A stretch of 64,000 bases of DNA, taken from assembly GCA_019218315.1 (NCBI GenBank), contig JAHUUI010000003.1:82443-146442 (forward strand), written 5' to 3'. How positions within the stretch are numbered: position 1 is the first letter of the stretch; each line of letters opens with the position of its first letter. Below are positions 1-8,831 of the stretch, piece after piece. Position numbers and translations under genes: made by a program. The notes under the pieces were generated by a model. The model was not told the origin of the DNA and ran no database searches. It worked only from the letters and a program-made list of their open reading frames with translations. This stretch comes from Cardiobacteriaceae bacterium TAE3-ERU3 (lineage in GTDB: Bacteria; Pseudomonadota; Gammaproteobacteria; Cardiobacteriales; Cardiobacteriaceae).

Positions 1-349
1 CGATCAGTGCAACTTTGGGTAATGGCAAAGCTTCAAAGCGGGAAAAATAATCATGTACTTCCTTGACCAGCGCCTTGAGCTTATCCGCTGACTTTGTTTC
101 CTGAATGGTCGAAATATCGGCACCAGCAATAAAGCCACTATCCTTGCCGGACTGCAACAACAGCCCCCGATATTGCCCCGCAATAAGCTTGAGCTTATCG
201 ATCACAGTCGCAAACTCGCGCAATACTTCAGCATTAAGGCTATTGGCACTTGCATCATCACGATCGATGGTCAGTACAAGCAAGCCATTTTGCTCAGCAA
301 GATGCCAGTGCTTCAATGCCGACTCAAAAGTCAGGTTTTGGTTGGTCAT
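1..349 (-). CDS. Fatty-acid oxidation complex alpha subunit-like protein (enoyl-CoA hydratase N-terminus), partial
   Basis: The first 116 codons of a gene that runs off the left edge of the window. The start ATG at 349 follows a clear AAGGGG ribosome binding site. The translation shows a crotonase fold start. The run FIAGADI (about residues 73-79) is the oxyanion-hole signature of enoyl-CoA hydratases. The leading segment (ANSLNAEVLREF) matches the N-terminus of the trifunctional FadB/FadJ-type alpha subunit, which hydrates enoyl-CoA and then oxidises 3-hydroxyacyl-CoA in beta-oxidation. The dehydrogenase half lies outside the window, so a stand-alone hydratase cannot be excluded. It is codirectional with proS, 30 bases downstream of it. 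Confidence 0.75.
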   Translation of the reverse strand, partial: MTNQNLTFESALKHWHLAEQNGLLVLTIDRDDASANSLNAEVLREFATVIDKLKLIAGQYRGLLLQSGKDSGFIAGADISTIQETKSADKLKALVKEVHDYFSRFEALPLPKVALI

Positions 350-379
350 GATTACCCCTTTATCTTTGATGATTGATTA

Positions 380-2077
380 TCAACGATCGAATTGCGCAAA
401 AATATCATCAAGTGCAATACGCTGTGCTTCGCTGTCACGCCGACGTTTAAACTCCACTTCACCATCGGCAAGGGTTTTATCGGAAATAACAATACGCGCC
501 GGAATACCGATCAAGTCCATATCTGCAAACATGAAGCCCGGGCGCTTACCACGATCATCAAGTAAAGCATCAATGCCACGCTCAAGCAGCTGCTCGTAAA
601 TGCGCTCAGCAGCTTCTTGTACCGCTGGTGATTTATGCCCGTTAACTGGCAGTACAGCTACTGCAAATGGCGCTAACGCATCAGGCCAAATAATGCCGCG
701 CTCATCGTTATTCTGCTCAATTGCTGCAGCGACAATACGCGAGACCCCAATGCCATAGCAGCCCATCAGTGGCGTAATAGGCTTACCATTTTCTCCGAGT
801 ACAGATAATCCCATGGAAGCTGAATATTTATCACCAAGCTGGAAGATATGTCCAACTTCAATACCGCGCTTAATAGACAGTGTACTTTGTCCATTAGGTG
901 AGGTATCACCAGCGACAACATTACGGATATCTGCAACTTCGGCAATCTCTACATCACGTCCCCAGTTGACGTTGAAATAGTGGAAGTCGTCTTCATTTGC
1001 ACCAGCCGCAAAGTCAGCAATCAATGCCGCTTCATGGTCAACGATCACCGGCACATCAAGCCCAACAGGCCCTAGAGAACCAAATCCAGCCCCCACTGCT
1101 GCACGAACTTTTTCTTCTGCCGCCATCGTCAGAGGCGCAGCTACTTGTTCCAGATGTTCGGCTTTTACTTCGTTGAGTTCATGATCACCACGGACGATCA
1201 ATGCGACGATACCGCCATCCGTACCTTCAACAAGTAAAGTTTTGATCGTACGTTCGATTGGCACACCATGACCTTCCACCAATGCAGCAATGGTCTTGCA
1301 GTTTGGCGTCGCGCGTTTTTCCATCTCAGCCGTCGGTTGTGGGCGTTCTGCTTGTGAACGCGCTGCTTCAGCCTTCTCCATATTTGCCGCGTAACTGCCG
1401 TCTTCAGCAAAGACGATGTCGTCTTCACCAGTCGCCGCCAACACGTGAAACTCGTGAGACCCTGTACCACCAATCGAGCCGTTATCTGCCAAGACCGGAC
1501 GATAATCAAGGCCAAGGCGATCAAAAATACGACAATACGCTTCGTGCATCACGTCGTAAGTTGCTTGCAAGCTTTCTTGATCAAGGTGAAATGAATAAGC
1601 ATCTTTCATCAAAAATTCACGACCACGCATAATGCCGAAACGCGGGCGAATTTCATCGCGGAACTTGGTTTGAATTTGATAAACGTTAAGTGGCAGCTGC
1701 TTATAGCTAGTTACTTCGCGGCGCACCAGGTCAGTAATGACCTCTTCATGCGTTGGACCAAGGCAATAATCGCGCTCATGGCGGTCTAAAAAGCGCAACA
1801 GTTCTGGACCATAATCCTTCCAGCGGCCAGACTCGCGCCATAGATCACCCGGCTGAACGCCAGGCATGAGCAACTCAAGCGCACCGGCACGATCCATTTC
1901 TTCACGCACGATTGCCTCGACCTTACGCAATACTTTCAGCCCTAATGGCAGCCATGAATAAATGCCCACCGCCGTTTGACGGATCATACCCGCACGTAGC
2001 ATTAACTGATGACTAATAACCTCAGCCTCAGCCGGAGTTTCTTTTTGTGTGCTCAACCAATAATTAGCTAGACGCAT
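380..2077 (-). CDS. proS: Prolyl-tRNA synthetase, bacterial type with editing domain
   Basis: 565 residues, close to the 572 of the E. coli enzyme. It charges tRNA-Pro with proline in the cytoplasm. Class II motif 2 is visible near residue 110 ([15 protein letters not shown]) and motif 3 near residue 445 ([14 protein letters not shown]). Between them, roughly residues 225-385, sits the YbaK/INS editing insertion that deacylates Ala-tRNA-Pro. The C-terminal anticodon-binding domain begins near residue 470 ([11 protein letters not shown]). The ATG at 2077 has an AAGGAC ribosome binding site. The DUF4124 gene ends 31 bases upstream on the same strand, so the two may be cotranscribed. Confidence 0.97.
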   Translation of the reverse strand: MRLANYWLSTQKETPAEAEVISHQLMLRAGMIRQTAVGIYSWLPLGLKVLRKVEAIVREEMDRAGALELLMPGVQPGDLWRESGRWKDYGPELLRFLDRHERDYCLGPTHEEVITDLVRREVTSYKQLPLNVYQIQTKFRDEIRPRFGIMRGREFLMKDAYSFHLDQESLQATYDVMHEAYCRIFDRLGLDYRPVLADNGSIGGTGSHEFHVLAATGEDDIVFAEDGSYAANMEKAEAARSQAERPQPTAEMEKRATPNCKTIAALVEGHGVPIERTIKTLLVEGTDGGIVALIVRGDHELNEVKAEHLEQVAAPLTMAAEEKVRAAVGAGFGSLGPVGLDVPVIVDHEAALIADFAAGANEDDFHYFNVNWGRDVEIAEVADIRNVVAGDTSPNGQSTLSIKRGIEVGHIFQLGDKYSASMGLSVLGENGKPITPLMGCYGIGVSRIVAAAIEQNNDERGIIWPDALAPFAVAVLPVNGHKSPAVQEAAERIYEQLLERGIDALLDDRGKRPGFMFADMDLIGIPARIVISDKTLADGEVEFKRRRDSEAQRIALDDIFAQFDR

Positions 2078-2108
2078 GTCTGTCCTTTAAAAATTCTAAT
2101 ATTCAAAA

Positions 2109-2618
2109 TTATTCGTTACAAAGCCGCTCAACCAGTGCTTTAGCACTTTGCAAGCGTGCATTTTTCTCTTCATCACTAATCGGAACAAGATTTCCTTCCG
2201 CATCTTCAACCGTAATTGAGCGTCCAGACTCAGCACTTTCGATCGTTTGGATATCCTGCTGCGCATTCGCACAGCGCTCAGATTTAGGTATAGCCCCTTC
2301 TGGTAAAACCTCATTCTCACTATCGTGGTGATCAGCCTGGTCATCATCCAACACTGAAGAAAGGTTATTATTCTGATCTGGACGCATTGGGCGCAATACA
2401 TTTGCAGTAGCCATAATATCGTCTTCATCGTGAATAATCAGGCCACGCTCATCAAGCTTAACCACATTACCTAATGTGCGAGGTGGCTGTGTTGAGTAAT
2501 GGGTAACACCATTTTGTGTCCATTTATAAACAACTACCTTTGCCGTAGCTGGTGTATTTTGGGCTGAAACTGCAATCGAAAACAGGCTACACCCAATCAT
2601 TATTCCTTTTTTCAGCAC
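2109..2618 (-). CDS. DUF4124 domain-containing exported protein
   Basis: 169 residues with a Sec signal peptide (hydrophobic segment to about residue 20, ending SVSAQ). The DUF4124 signature follows near residue 31: VYKWTQNGVTHYSTQPP, the usual short beta segment of secreted gammaproteobacterial proteins of unknown role. The rest is acidic and low in complexity, ending in a helical tail with conserved-looking Cys residues (ERCANAQQDIQTI, VERLCNE). Function is not known for the family. It lies directly upstream of proS and is divergent from mdh. Confidence 0.75.
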   Translation of the reverse strand: MLKKGIMIGCSLFSIAVSAQNTPATAKVVVYKWTQNGVTHYSTQPPRTLGNVVKLDERGLIIHDEDDIMATANVLRPMRPDQNNNLSSVLDDDQADHHDSENEVLPEGAIPKSERCANAQQDIQTIESAESGRSITVEDAEGNLVPISDEEKNARLQSAKALVERLCNE

Positions 2619-2686
2619 AAGACAACTCCCTTTCTAATCACTGATAACGGTCAATCATTTTACATGATTTCTGAATGCTTGCGATC

Positions 2687-2695
2687 TGCTATAAT
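2687..2695 (+). promoter_or_regulatory. Extended -10 promoter element of mdh
   Basis: The sequence TGcTATAAT is a perfect extended -10 box, 35 bases before the chosen mdh start. No convincing -35 hexamer is present, which extended -10 promoters tolerate. It lies in the divergent gap between the DUF4124 gene and mdh. Confidence 0.55.
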
Positions 2696-2729
2696 TTAAA
2701 TGTTTTTTACACTAATGAAGGAGTCCACA

Positions 2730-3713
2730 ATGAAATCACCAGTACGCGTTACGATCACTGGCGCTGCCGGAAACATTGGTTACGCCATGGCGTTCCGTAT
2801 CGCCGCGGGCGACATGCTGGGGCCGGATCAGCCAGTCATTCTGCAACTGCTTGAAATCACGCCTGCACTTGATGCGCTCAAAGGTGTCGTTATGGAGCTA
2901 AACGATTGTGCCTTCCCACTGCTGCACGACATCGTGGCGACTGACGACGCAAACGTTGCTTTTAAAGACTGTGATTACGCGATGCTGGTTGGTGCACGCC
3001 CACGCGGCCCGGGCATGGAGCGCAAAGACCTGCTCGAAGCAAATGGTGCGATCTTTGGTCCACAAGGCAAAGCGCTCAACGACCACGCCTCACGTGACGT
3101 CAAGGTACTGGTTGTCGGCAACCCAGCCAATACCAACTCTTTGATTGCCCAAGCTGCTGCTCCGGATCTCAATCCGAAGAACTTTACGGCAATGACGCGC
3201 CTTGACCACAATCGCGCACTCAGCCAACTTGCAGAAAAAACCGGTAAGCACTCAACTGACATCAAAAATATGATCATTTGGGGCAACCACTCTTCAACCC
3301 AGTATCCAGACATCAGCTGTGCAACGATTGACGGCAAACCAGCCGCAGAACAAGTAGAGGAAAGCTGGTACAAAGATACTTTCATTCCTGACGTACAACA
3401 ACGCGGCGCAGCCATCATCAAAGCACGCGGCGCATCTTCAGCAGCTTCAGCAGCTTCAGCAGCCATTGACCACATGCGCAGCTGGGCACTCGGTACTGAT
3501 GGCGATGATTGGGTCAGCATGGGTGTACCATCTGACGGCTCTTATGGCATTGAGCCGGGCATCATCTATTCTTATCCTTGCCGCTGCAAAGATGGTAAGT
3601 ACGAAATCGTCCAAGGTCTTGAGATCAGCGATTTCAGTCGTGAGCGTATGGACGCCACGGAAAAAGAGCTGCGCGAAGAACGTGAAGCAGTCAAACATCT
3701 ACTCGATAAATAA
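2730..3713 (+). CDS. mdh: Malate dehydrogenase
   Basis: 327 residues. It oxidises malate to oxaloacetate with NAD in the citric acid cycle. The N-terminus carries the dinucleotide-binding loop [15 protein letters not shown]. Substrate-binding and catalytic elements follow: [11 protein letters not shown], the NPANTN loop, RLDHNRA and the proton-relay histidine in [11 protein letters not shown]. This is the longer malate dehydrogenase type found in Burkholderia, Pseudomonas and Xanthomonas relatives rather than the 312-residue E. coli type. A longer reading frame begins at 2700, but the ATG at 2730 is preceded by AAGGAG at the right distance and starts at the family's N-terminus. A strong terminator follows. 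Confidence 0.95.
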   Translation: MKSPVRVTITGAAGNIGYAMAFRIAAGDMLGPDQPVILQLLEITPALDALKGVVMELNDCAFPLLHDIVATDDANVAFKDCDYAMLVGARPRGPGMERKDLLEANGAIFGPQGKALNDHASRDVKVLVVGNPANTNSLIAQAAAPDLNPKNFTAMTRLDHNRALSQLAEKTGKHSTDIKNMIIWGNHSSTQYPDISCATIDGKPAAEQVEESWYKDTFIPDVQQRGAAIIKARGASSAASAASAAIDHMRSWALGTDGDDWVSMGVPSDGSYGIEPGIIYSYPCRCKDGKYEIVQGLEISDFSRERMDATEKELREEREAVKHLLDK

Positions 3714-3726
3714 TTCAAGTAAACGC

Positions 3727-3756
3727 AAGACCCGCTTTCGAGCGGGTCTTTATTTT
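3727..3756 (+). terminator. Rho-independent terminator of mdh
   Basis: A perfect 10-base stem AAGACCCGCT / AGCGGGTCTT closes on a TTCG tetraloop and is followed by TATTTT, 13 bases after the mdh stop codon. Confidence 0.92.
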
Positions 3757-3844
3757 CACCAGCCATCATACCCTCTCAACTAGGGTTTGATCAGACTCAT
3801 AGATGGCTCTGTCTATACGTATCCCTGTTCTTGAGAAAATATTC

Positions 3845-4924
3845 ATGCCCCAAAACAACACTCATCCTTTTCATACCCTGACCCTCGCAACCCTATTTGT
3901 CGTTTTGATCGGCTACATACTCTACATTGGGCAAAACATCATTTTGCCAATCCTGGTTGCCATTATCGTCGTTTACGTATTGGTCAGCGCTTCAACATGG
4001 CTAGGCAGGCAGCCCGTTCTGCGTCATTTACCAGAAACCATTCGGCGAATCATCGTACTTGCATCATTTTCCTTGGTACTGATTATGCTCGGTGGCATCG
4101 TCGTCGCGACAGCCGAAAAAATCACTCCTCAGTTACCGACCTATCAACATAACGTTGAAAACTTGATCCACAGTACCCTAGCGTATTTCCATATCGAAGA
4201 AATGCCCAACTGGTCAGTACTATGGGAGCGCCTAACTGACCACATCAATTTACAAAGTATCCTCACCTCAACCATGTCAGCGCTTAGTTCTATGGCTGGT
4301 TGGGTATTTATGGTTATCCTCTACGCTGGTTTTCTTATTGCCGAGCGTGGTAATTTCGCAGAGAAACTCACCACTGCCCTGCCTGGTGACCGCGGCCGTC
4401 ACGCATCTGATATCGTGCACAACATCAATAAAAGCATTGGCGACTACCTTGCCATCAAAACCCTGATTAACGTTTTGCTCGGCTGTACTTGCTTTGCAAT
4501 CTTATTGCTGTTTGGGATTGATTTCGCAATTTTCTGGGCAATATTGATTGCTCTGTTTAACTACATCCCCTACATCGGCTCATTTATTGGCGTCGCATTT
4601 CCGGTATTGCTGGCCATGGCGCAATTTGGTTCAATAGGCAAATCTGCCTTGGTACTGGCTGCACTGGTCATCACGCAAATGTTTGTCGGCAATATTGTCG
4701 AACCCAAGCTGATTGGTAAAAAAGTCAATATGTCGCCGTTTGTCGTACTGGTTGCTTTAACTTTGTGGTCATCACTATGGGGTATCGCTGGCGCTATTCT
4801 GGCCATTCCACTAACAGCGATGATTACCATCATCCTCTCATCATTCAAGAGTACCCAGCCATTAGCAGTACTACTCGCGGAAGACGTACACGCCATTCAT
4901 AGCCCAAGACAACATCATGATTGA
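3845..4924 (+). CDS. AI-2E family transporter (PerM-like integral membrane protein)
   Basis: About 359 residues from this ATG. An in-frame ATG at 3803 would add 14 residues, and neither has a strong ribosome binding site. The pattern is typical of the AI-2 exporter/PerM superfamily (formerly UPF0118): two N-terminal membrane helices, a third after a short loop, a soluble stretch near residues 95-150, then a C-terminal block of helices with the family run FNYIPYIGSFIGVAFPVLLA and a VEPKLIGKKVNMSPFVVLVALTLW segment. Members include the autoinducer-2 exporter TqsA and sodium/proton exchangers. The substrate here cannot be told. The 3' end overlaps the next gene by 8 bases, suggesting translational coupling. 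Confidence 0.85.
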   Translation: MPQNNTHPFHTLTLATLFVVLIGYILYIGQNIILPILVAIIVVYVLVSASTWLGRQPVLRHLPETIRRIIVLASFSLVLIMLGGIVVATAEKITPQLPTYQHNVENLIHSTLAYFHIEEMPNWSVLWERLTDHINLQSILTSTMSALSSMAGWVFMVILYAGFLIAERGNFAEKLTTALPGDRGRHASDIVHNINKSIGDYLAIKTLINVLLGCTCFAILLLFGIDFAIFWAILIALFNYIPYIGSFIGVAFPVLLAMAQFGSIGKSALVLAALVITQMFVGNIVEPKLIGKKVNMSPFVVLVALTLWSSLWGIAGAILAIPLTAMITIILSSFKSTQPLAVLLAEDVHAIHSPRQHHD

Positions 4925-5414
4925 AGCTTTTGCCCCGCTGATTGCGGGGCAACCTCACACCCTGATTCTCGGTAGTATTCCCGGCATTGCTTCGCTCAAT
5001 GCCGTGCAGTATTACGCGCATCCGCGTAACGCTTTTTGGCCGATCATGGCCGACATTATCGGCTTTGATCCTACTCTTGATTACCCGCAACGCTGTGAGC
5101 AGCTAACCAATGCTGGCTATGCCTTATGGGACAGCCTTGCCCGCTGTGAACGCGAAGGCAGCCTCGACAGCGCAATCAAGCGCGACAGCGAAGTCGCCAA
5201 TGCCATTCCCGAACTGCTTTTAGCCTACCCGTCCATACGCCGCATTGCCTGCAATGGCGGCAAGTCATGGCAAAGCTTTTGCCGCCATATCCGCGCGCAG
5301 CTGCTGCGCGACGTCGAGCTAATTTCCCTGCCCTCGACCAGCCCAGCCAACGCACGGATGACTTTTACCGAAAAAGCCACAATCTGGCGGCAATCATTGG
5401 CCTTCGGGGAATAA
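4917..5414 (+). CDS. Uracil-DNA-glycosylase superfamily enzyme, DNA-deoxyinosine glycosylase type
   Basis: 165 residues. Motif 1 is LILGSIPGIASLNAVQYYAHPRNAFW (residues 18-43 roughly), and the C-terminal motif is LPSTSPANA near residue 140. Together these match the family 6 hypoxanthine-DNA glycosylases, which excise deaminated adenine from DNA, rather than the Mug or Ung families. The conserved asparagine of the HPRNAFW run is the residue usually assigned to catalysis in this group. It overlaps the upstream membrane-protein gene by 8 bases. Its 3' end overlaps that of the converging alginate-lyase-like gene by 21 bases. Assignment to the superfamily is firm; the exact lesion specificity is inferred. 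Confidence 0.82.
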   Translation: MIEAFAPLIAGQPHTLILGSIPGIASLNAVQYYAHPRNAFWPIMADIIGFDPTLDYPQRCEQLTNAGYALWDSLARCEREGSLDSAIKRDSEVANAIPELLLAYPSIRRIACNGGKSWQSFCRHIRAQLLRDVELISLPSTSPANARMTFTEKATIWRQSLAFGE

Positions 5415-6458
5415 TAACGTCAAATGGAAGAAATCCATGCCCTGTCCGCCTTTTTCAAGCACTGCTGCGCCATCATCATTGGGATAATGGCGTTGTAGCA
5501 CGCTAAAATAATCGCCATTTTCGACTCCTTGCAGCTTGCCGTTATTACGCTCGTAATAAGGGAACGTCTCAGGGCGTAGCGTCCACTGTGCAGCGCGCGC
5601 ATAAGCCTTGCCAAGTGCTTCACCCGCAGCCGTTTGCCAGACGTTATAGCCTTGCTGATCGAGAATCTGCGCCGATACGGTGGTTGGCAGCAAAGCATAG
5701 TGGGTGTAAGCAATGCCTTTAATGCCCTTGGTCGGCCCGCCACACCAATTAGTCGTATCACTGCGACAGACTTCTTTGCTCATGTTGCCTTCATTATCGA
5801 CCTGCTCTTGCAGCAACTCCTGCCAACGTGATTGGGCTTCGCGCAGCAAATTGTCATCTTGCAAATACGCAGCTATCGTCGTATTGAGCAATACACCCCA
5901 GCTACCGTGGTTATTGTCGCTGCTGTATGCAACCGACAGCGGCGCTATCACTTCACGTAAAAACGTTTGCCACTGACTGTCATCCCAGCCTTCAACATCC
6001 TGCACCAAATAACCGGCAATCACATACGCCGGCATATTGAAGCTAATCCAGGCTTTACCTGGCATCCCTTCGACGCTCTGCAATGTACCTCCCCACGCAT
6101 CGAGAATCTGCTGCGCCTGGCGTGCAAAGCGTACATCATCTCCGAGCTTGTAGCACAGCGCTGCACGGTATGCTCTCCAGCCATCACTAGAGATCTGCTT
6201 TTTTACTTCACTTTCCTGATTATTCTCACCATATTTGCCGTAATGCGCCTGTGGTACAAATATTTCTACCGGCCGCGCCACTTTATCTATATCGCCCTCG
6301 CAGCCGCGCAGCAAATCCGCGTAGCGATCCGGCTTCTCGCGCAGCGCCTGCCACTGGCTTTCATCGAGCAAAATCGGTTTGCTGTTTTCAGCCGCTATCG
6401 CTACGCCTGAGGTTACACCCAATATCATTGCCAAAATACGCATTTTGAAATGTTTCAT
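5394..6458 (-). CDS. Exported alginate lyase-fold polysaccharide lyase
   Basis: 354 residues from the ATG at 6458, which has GGGGA at a good distance and begins a signal peptide (MKHFKMRILAMILGV, cleavage near AIAAENS). The mature part is an alpha-toroid rich in Trp and Tyr. The block DNNHGSWGVLLNTTIAAYL contains the Asn-Asn-His run typical of the Alginate_lyase Pfam family (PL5-like). Further family-like blocks are IAYTHYALLPTTVSAQ and LRPETFPYYERNNGKLQGV. The expected role is periplasmic cleavage of a mannuronate-type polymer by beta-elimination. The real substrate is not certain, because no alginate synthesis or uptake genes are nearby. It lies 16 bases after the SDR gene, probably in one transcript. 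Confidence 0.72.
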   Translation of the reverse strand: MKHFKMRILAMILGVTSGVAIAAENSKPILLDESQWQALREKPDRYADLLRGCEGDIDKVARPVEIFVPQAHYGKYGENNQESEVKKQISSDGWRAYRAALCYKLGDDVRFARQAQQILDAWGGTLQSVEGMPGKAWISFNMPAYVIAGYLVQDVEGWDDSQWQTFLREVIAPLSVAYSSDNNHGSWGVLLNTTIAAYLQDDNLLREAQSRWQELLQEQVDNEGNMSKEVCRSDTTNWCGGPTKGIKGIAYTHYALLPTTVSAQILDQQGYNVWQTAAGEALGKAYARAAQWTLRPETFPYYERNNGKLQGVENGDYFSVLQRHYPNDDGAAVLEKGGQGMDFFHLTLLFPEGQ

Positions 6459-6474
6459 ACTCATCCCCATGATG

Positions 6475-7323
6475 TCATTTTTGATGACCACGAAAATCAT
6501 CCATCGAGCCATACACCTTAAACAAGTGCTTTGCCGCCCAGTCCCAAGCCCGCACCGGCAGTAATGCGCGTGCAATCATGCCCAAACGCACCGACCACGG
6601 CTTGTACAAAATCGGCTTGCCCGCGTGCATCGCCTGCCACGCAGCATTGACGGCTTCTTCAGGCGTCATAATCGGGGTCAGCAACATCGACTTTGCTCCC
6701 TCGAACATACCGGTACTGATATAACTCGGGCAAAATGTCGTGATCTTGACATGCTGGTGACCTGCATCCTGTAATTCCAGCCGCACCGAATCACTCCAGC
6801 CAAGTAATCCCCATTTAGAGCCACAATAAACCGCCATCCGCGGATTAGCCACAGTTCCTGCTGCCGATGCAACATTGAGGATACGCTTATCAGTACTGCT
6901 ATCAGCGACCATCGCCGGCAACAGCGCGCGAGTAAGATACATCGGGGCAAGCGTATTAATATCCATGCATAACGTGGTTGCGCGACTGTTGTCATGCTGC
7001 CAGAAATAACGGTTATCCGGCACGATACCGGCATTATTAATCAATACATCCACGCCCGTAGGATATTGCGCCAATAGCGCCTGACACTGCATTTCGATCG
7101 CCTCACGGTCAGATAAGTCGATCACGCAAGTATTGACCTCGACCTGCGTATGCGTGGCACATTGGCGTACCGCTTCGGCACTGCTGAGCAATGCCTCTTC
7201 GTTGACGTCCCAAAGATGAATCACCCGCGCGCCTTCCTGCGCGGCTTTCAGGGCATAGCTTTTGCCCATGCCCATTGCTGCACCGGTAATCAGGATGGTT
7301 TTGTTTTTAATGCTGAATGTCAT
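6475..7323 (-). CDS. Short-chain dehydrogenase/reductase
   Basis: 282 residues, a classical SDR. The cofactor loop TGAAMGMG lies near residue 14 and the NNAG motif near residue 95. The catalytic Ser is in NVASAAG and the YxxxK pair in VYCGSKWG. The acidic residue after beta-2 (HLWDV) favours NAD over NADP. Two adjacent ATGs (7326 and 7323) follow GGAGG, and the second has the better spacing. The C-terminal 40 residues after the core are basic and amphipathic, as in many membrane-associated SDRs. The substrate is unknown. It sits 12 bases after the aldehyde dehydrogenase gene and before the lyase-like gene. Confidence 0.85.
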   Translation of the reverse strand: MTFSIKNKTILITGAAMGMGKSYALKAAQEGARVIHLWDVNEEALLSSAEAVRQCATHTQVEVNTCVIDLSDREAIEMQCQALLAQYPTGVDVLINNAGIVPDNRYFWQHDNSRATTLCMDINTLAPMYLTRALLPAMVADSSTDKRILNVASAAGTVANPRMAVYCGSKWGLLGWSDSVRLELQDAGHQHVKITTFCPSYISTGMFEGAKSMLLTPIMTPEEAVNAAWQAMHAGKPILYKPWSVRLGMIARALLPVRAWDWAAKHLFKVYGSMDDFRGHQK

Positions 7324-7335
7324 CATGTCCTCCAG

Positions 7336-8748
7336 CTATTTTTCGACAAAATATTTGACCACCAAATCGGTGATACGGTTATACGGTGGCGCAATCAATT
7401 TCATCGTATTCGGCCATAGTGGTTTACTGATAACCGGCTTTAGATGGCTGAATGTATCGATTGAATACTTACCCATATAGCGCCCCTGCCCGCTCATGCC
7501 AACACCGCCGAACGGCAGCTCGTGCGCACTCAAATGTGCCAAAGCGAGATTAAAGCCGAGCGCACCGGATGAAGTTTGCTCAGTTAATTGTGTCCGCTGT
7601 TCTTTATCGTCCGTGAACGCGTACAGCGCCAGTGGCTTGGGTTGGCTGTTGATATAGTCAATCGCTGCATTGAGATCGGCAATGCGCACAATTGGCAGCA
7701 GTGGACCAAAAATTTCTTCGCCCATCAGCTTCATGTCGGCTGTGACGCGATCAATAATCGTTGGTGCAATATAGCGCTCGTCAATATCGAACTCACCGCC
7801 AAGCACAATCTGCGCTGGTGAGGCGTCATCAAGTAATGCGGCAATACGCTGCGTATGGCGCTGATTGATAATCCGCCCGTAGTCAGCACTGCTGCATGGT
7901 GCTTCGCTATACAATGCTTCCACGGCGCTAATCAATTCAGGAATCAAATGCTCGGCAACGTCGTCCGTGGTCAGCACGTAATCTGGTGCCACGCAGGTCT
8001 GCCCGGCATTGAGGAACTTCGCCCACGCCAAACGTTGTGCAACGTGCTTGAGATCAACGCTGCCGTCAACCCACGTTGGTGATTTGCCGCCGAGTTCCAG
8101 CGTCACCGGCGTTAAATGCGGCGCAGCAGCGGCCATCACTTTTTTCGCCACAGCCGCGCCGCCAGTGTAGAAAATATGGTCAAAGCGTTGCGCAAGGATT
8201 TTTGCCGTACCCTCTGCATCTGCCTCGAGCACCTTTACCGCCTGTGCATCAACGTATTGCGGCAACAACTCACTGACCATTGCGGCAACGTGTGGCGACA
8301 GCTCGCTCGGCTTGAGCAACGCCGTGTTGCCACAGGCCAATGCGCCGACCAATGGCGAGAGCACCAGCATTAGCGGATAATTCCACGGCGCAATAATCAA
8401 CACCGTGCCAAGCGGTTCATAAACCAGCTTGCCACTGGCTGGTTGCAGGCTAAGCGGCATACCGGCTCGCTTGGGCTTGAGCCATTTTTTCAAGTGTTTC
8501 AAAGTGTCATTGATTTCGCCTTTGACGAAGCCAATCTCGGTTAACTTGCTTTCAGCCTGTGGTTTACCCAAATCTGCGCGTAATGCTGCAGCAAAATCGT
8601 GCTCGTGTTCATCGAGCATCCGGCACAAAGCCTTGAGTTGCTCAATGCGCCAATCTAGTGGACGCGTTTTCCCACTGCGGAAACAATCACGCAGCTGCTC
8701 AACGGTCTGCGCCACTACTGCATCATCAAGAATCGGGGTATCAGACAT
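7336..8748 (-). CDS. Aldehyde dehydrogenase, class 3 (coniferyl-aldehyde-dehydrogenase-like)
   Basis: 470 residues. It oxidises an aldehyde to the acid with NAD(P). It shows the class 3 features: no long N-terminus, cofactor segment APWNYPLMLVLSPLVGALACGNTALLKPSE, general base Glu in LELGGKSP (near residue 213), nucleophile Cys in NAGQTCVAPDY (near residue 247), and a C-terminus reaching the membrane-proximal region of fatty or coniferyl aldehyde dehydrogenases. The longest frame starts at 8781, but that lies inside a terminator hairpin, so the ATG at 8748 is preferred. It is codirectional with the SDR gene, which suggests a shared oxidative pathway of unknown substrate. Confidence 0.9.
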   Translation of the reverse strand: MSDTPILDDAVVAQTVEQLRDCFRSGKTRPLDWRIEQLKALCRMLDEHEHDFAAALRADLGKPQAESKLTEIGFVKGEINDTLKHLKKWLKPKRAGMPLSLQPASGKLVYEPLGTVLIIAPWNYPLMLVLSPLVGALACGNTALLKPSELSPHVAAMVSELLPQYVDAQAVKVLEADAEGTAKILAQRFDHIFYTGGAAVAKKVMAAAAPHLTPVTLELGGKSPTWVDGSVDLKHVAQRLAWAKFLNAGQTCVAPDYVLTTDDVAEHLIPELISAVEALYSEAPCSSADYGRIINQRHTQRIAALLDDASPAQIVLGGEFDIDERYIAPTIIDRVTADMKLMGEEIFGPLLPIVRIADLNAAIDYINSQPKPLALYAFTDDKEQRTQLTEQTSSGALGFNLALAHLSAHELPFGGVGMSGQGRYMGKYSIDTFSHLKPVISKPLWPNTMKLIAPPYNRITDLVVKYFVEK

Positions 8749-8763
8749 ATTGTCACCGAAAAT

Positions 8764-8804
8764 ATAAAAAAACCGGCACACAGTATGAACTACTGTGTGC
8801 CGGT
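8764..8804 (-). terminator. Rho-independent terminator after pepD
   Basis: A perfect 14-base stem (8772-8785 with 8791-8804, ACCGGCACACAGTA and its complement) encloses a 5-base loop. Read on the minus strand it is followed by seven or more T residues. It separates pepD from the aldehyde dehydrogenase gene. Confidence 0.9.
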
Positions 8805-8831
8805 GAAGTTAATAATAACGACACATTAAGC

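Noticed and set aside
3437-3463. Three tandem copies of TTCAGCAGC within mdh
   Set aside because: They encode the conserved Ser-Ala-Ala run of this malate dehydrogenase type, so this is ordinary coding sequence rather than a variable repeat.
2975-3520. 181-codon open frame antisense to mdh
   Set aside because: It is a shadow of mdh codon use, with no ribosome binding site or recognisable domain.
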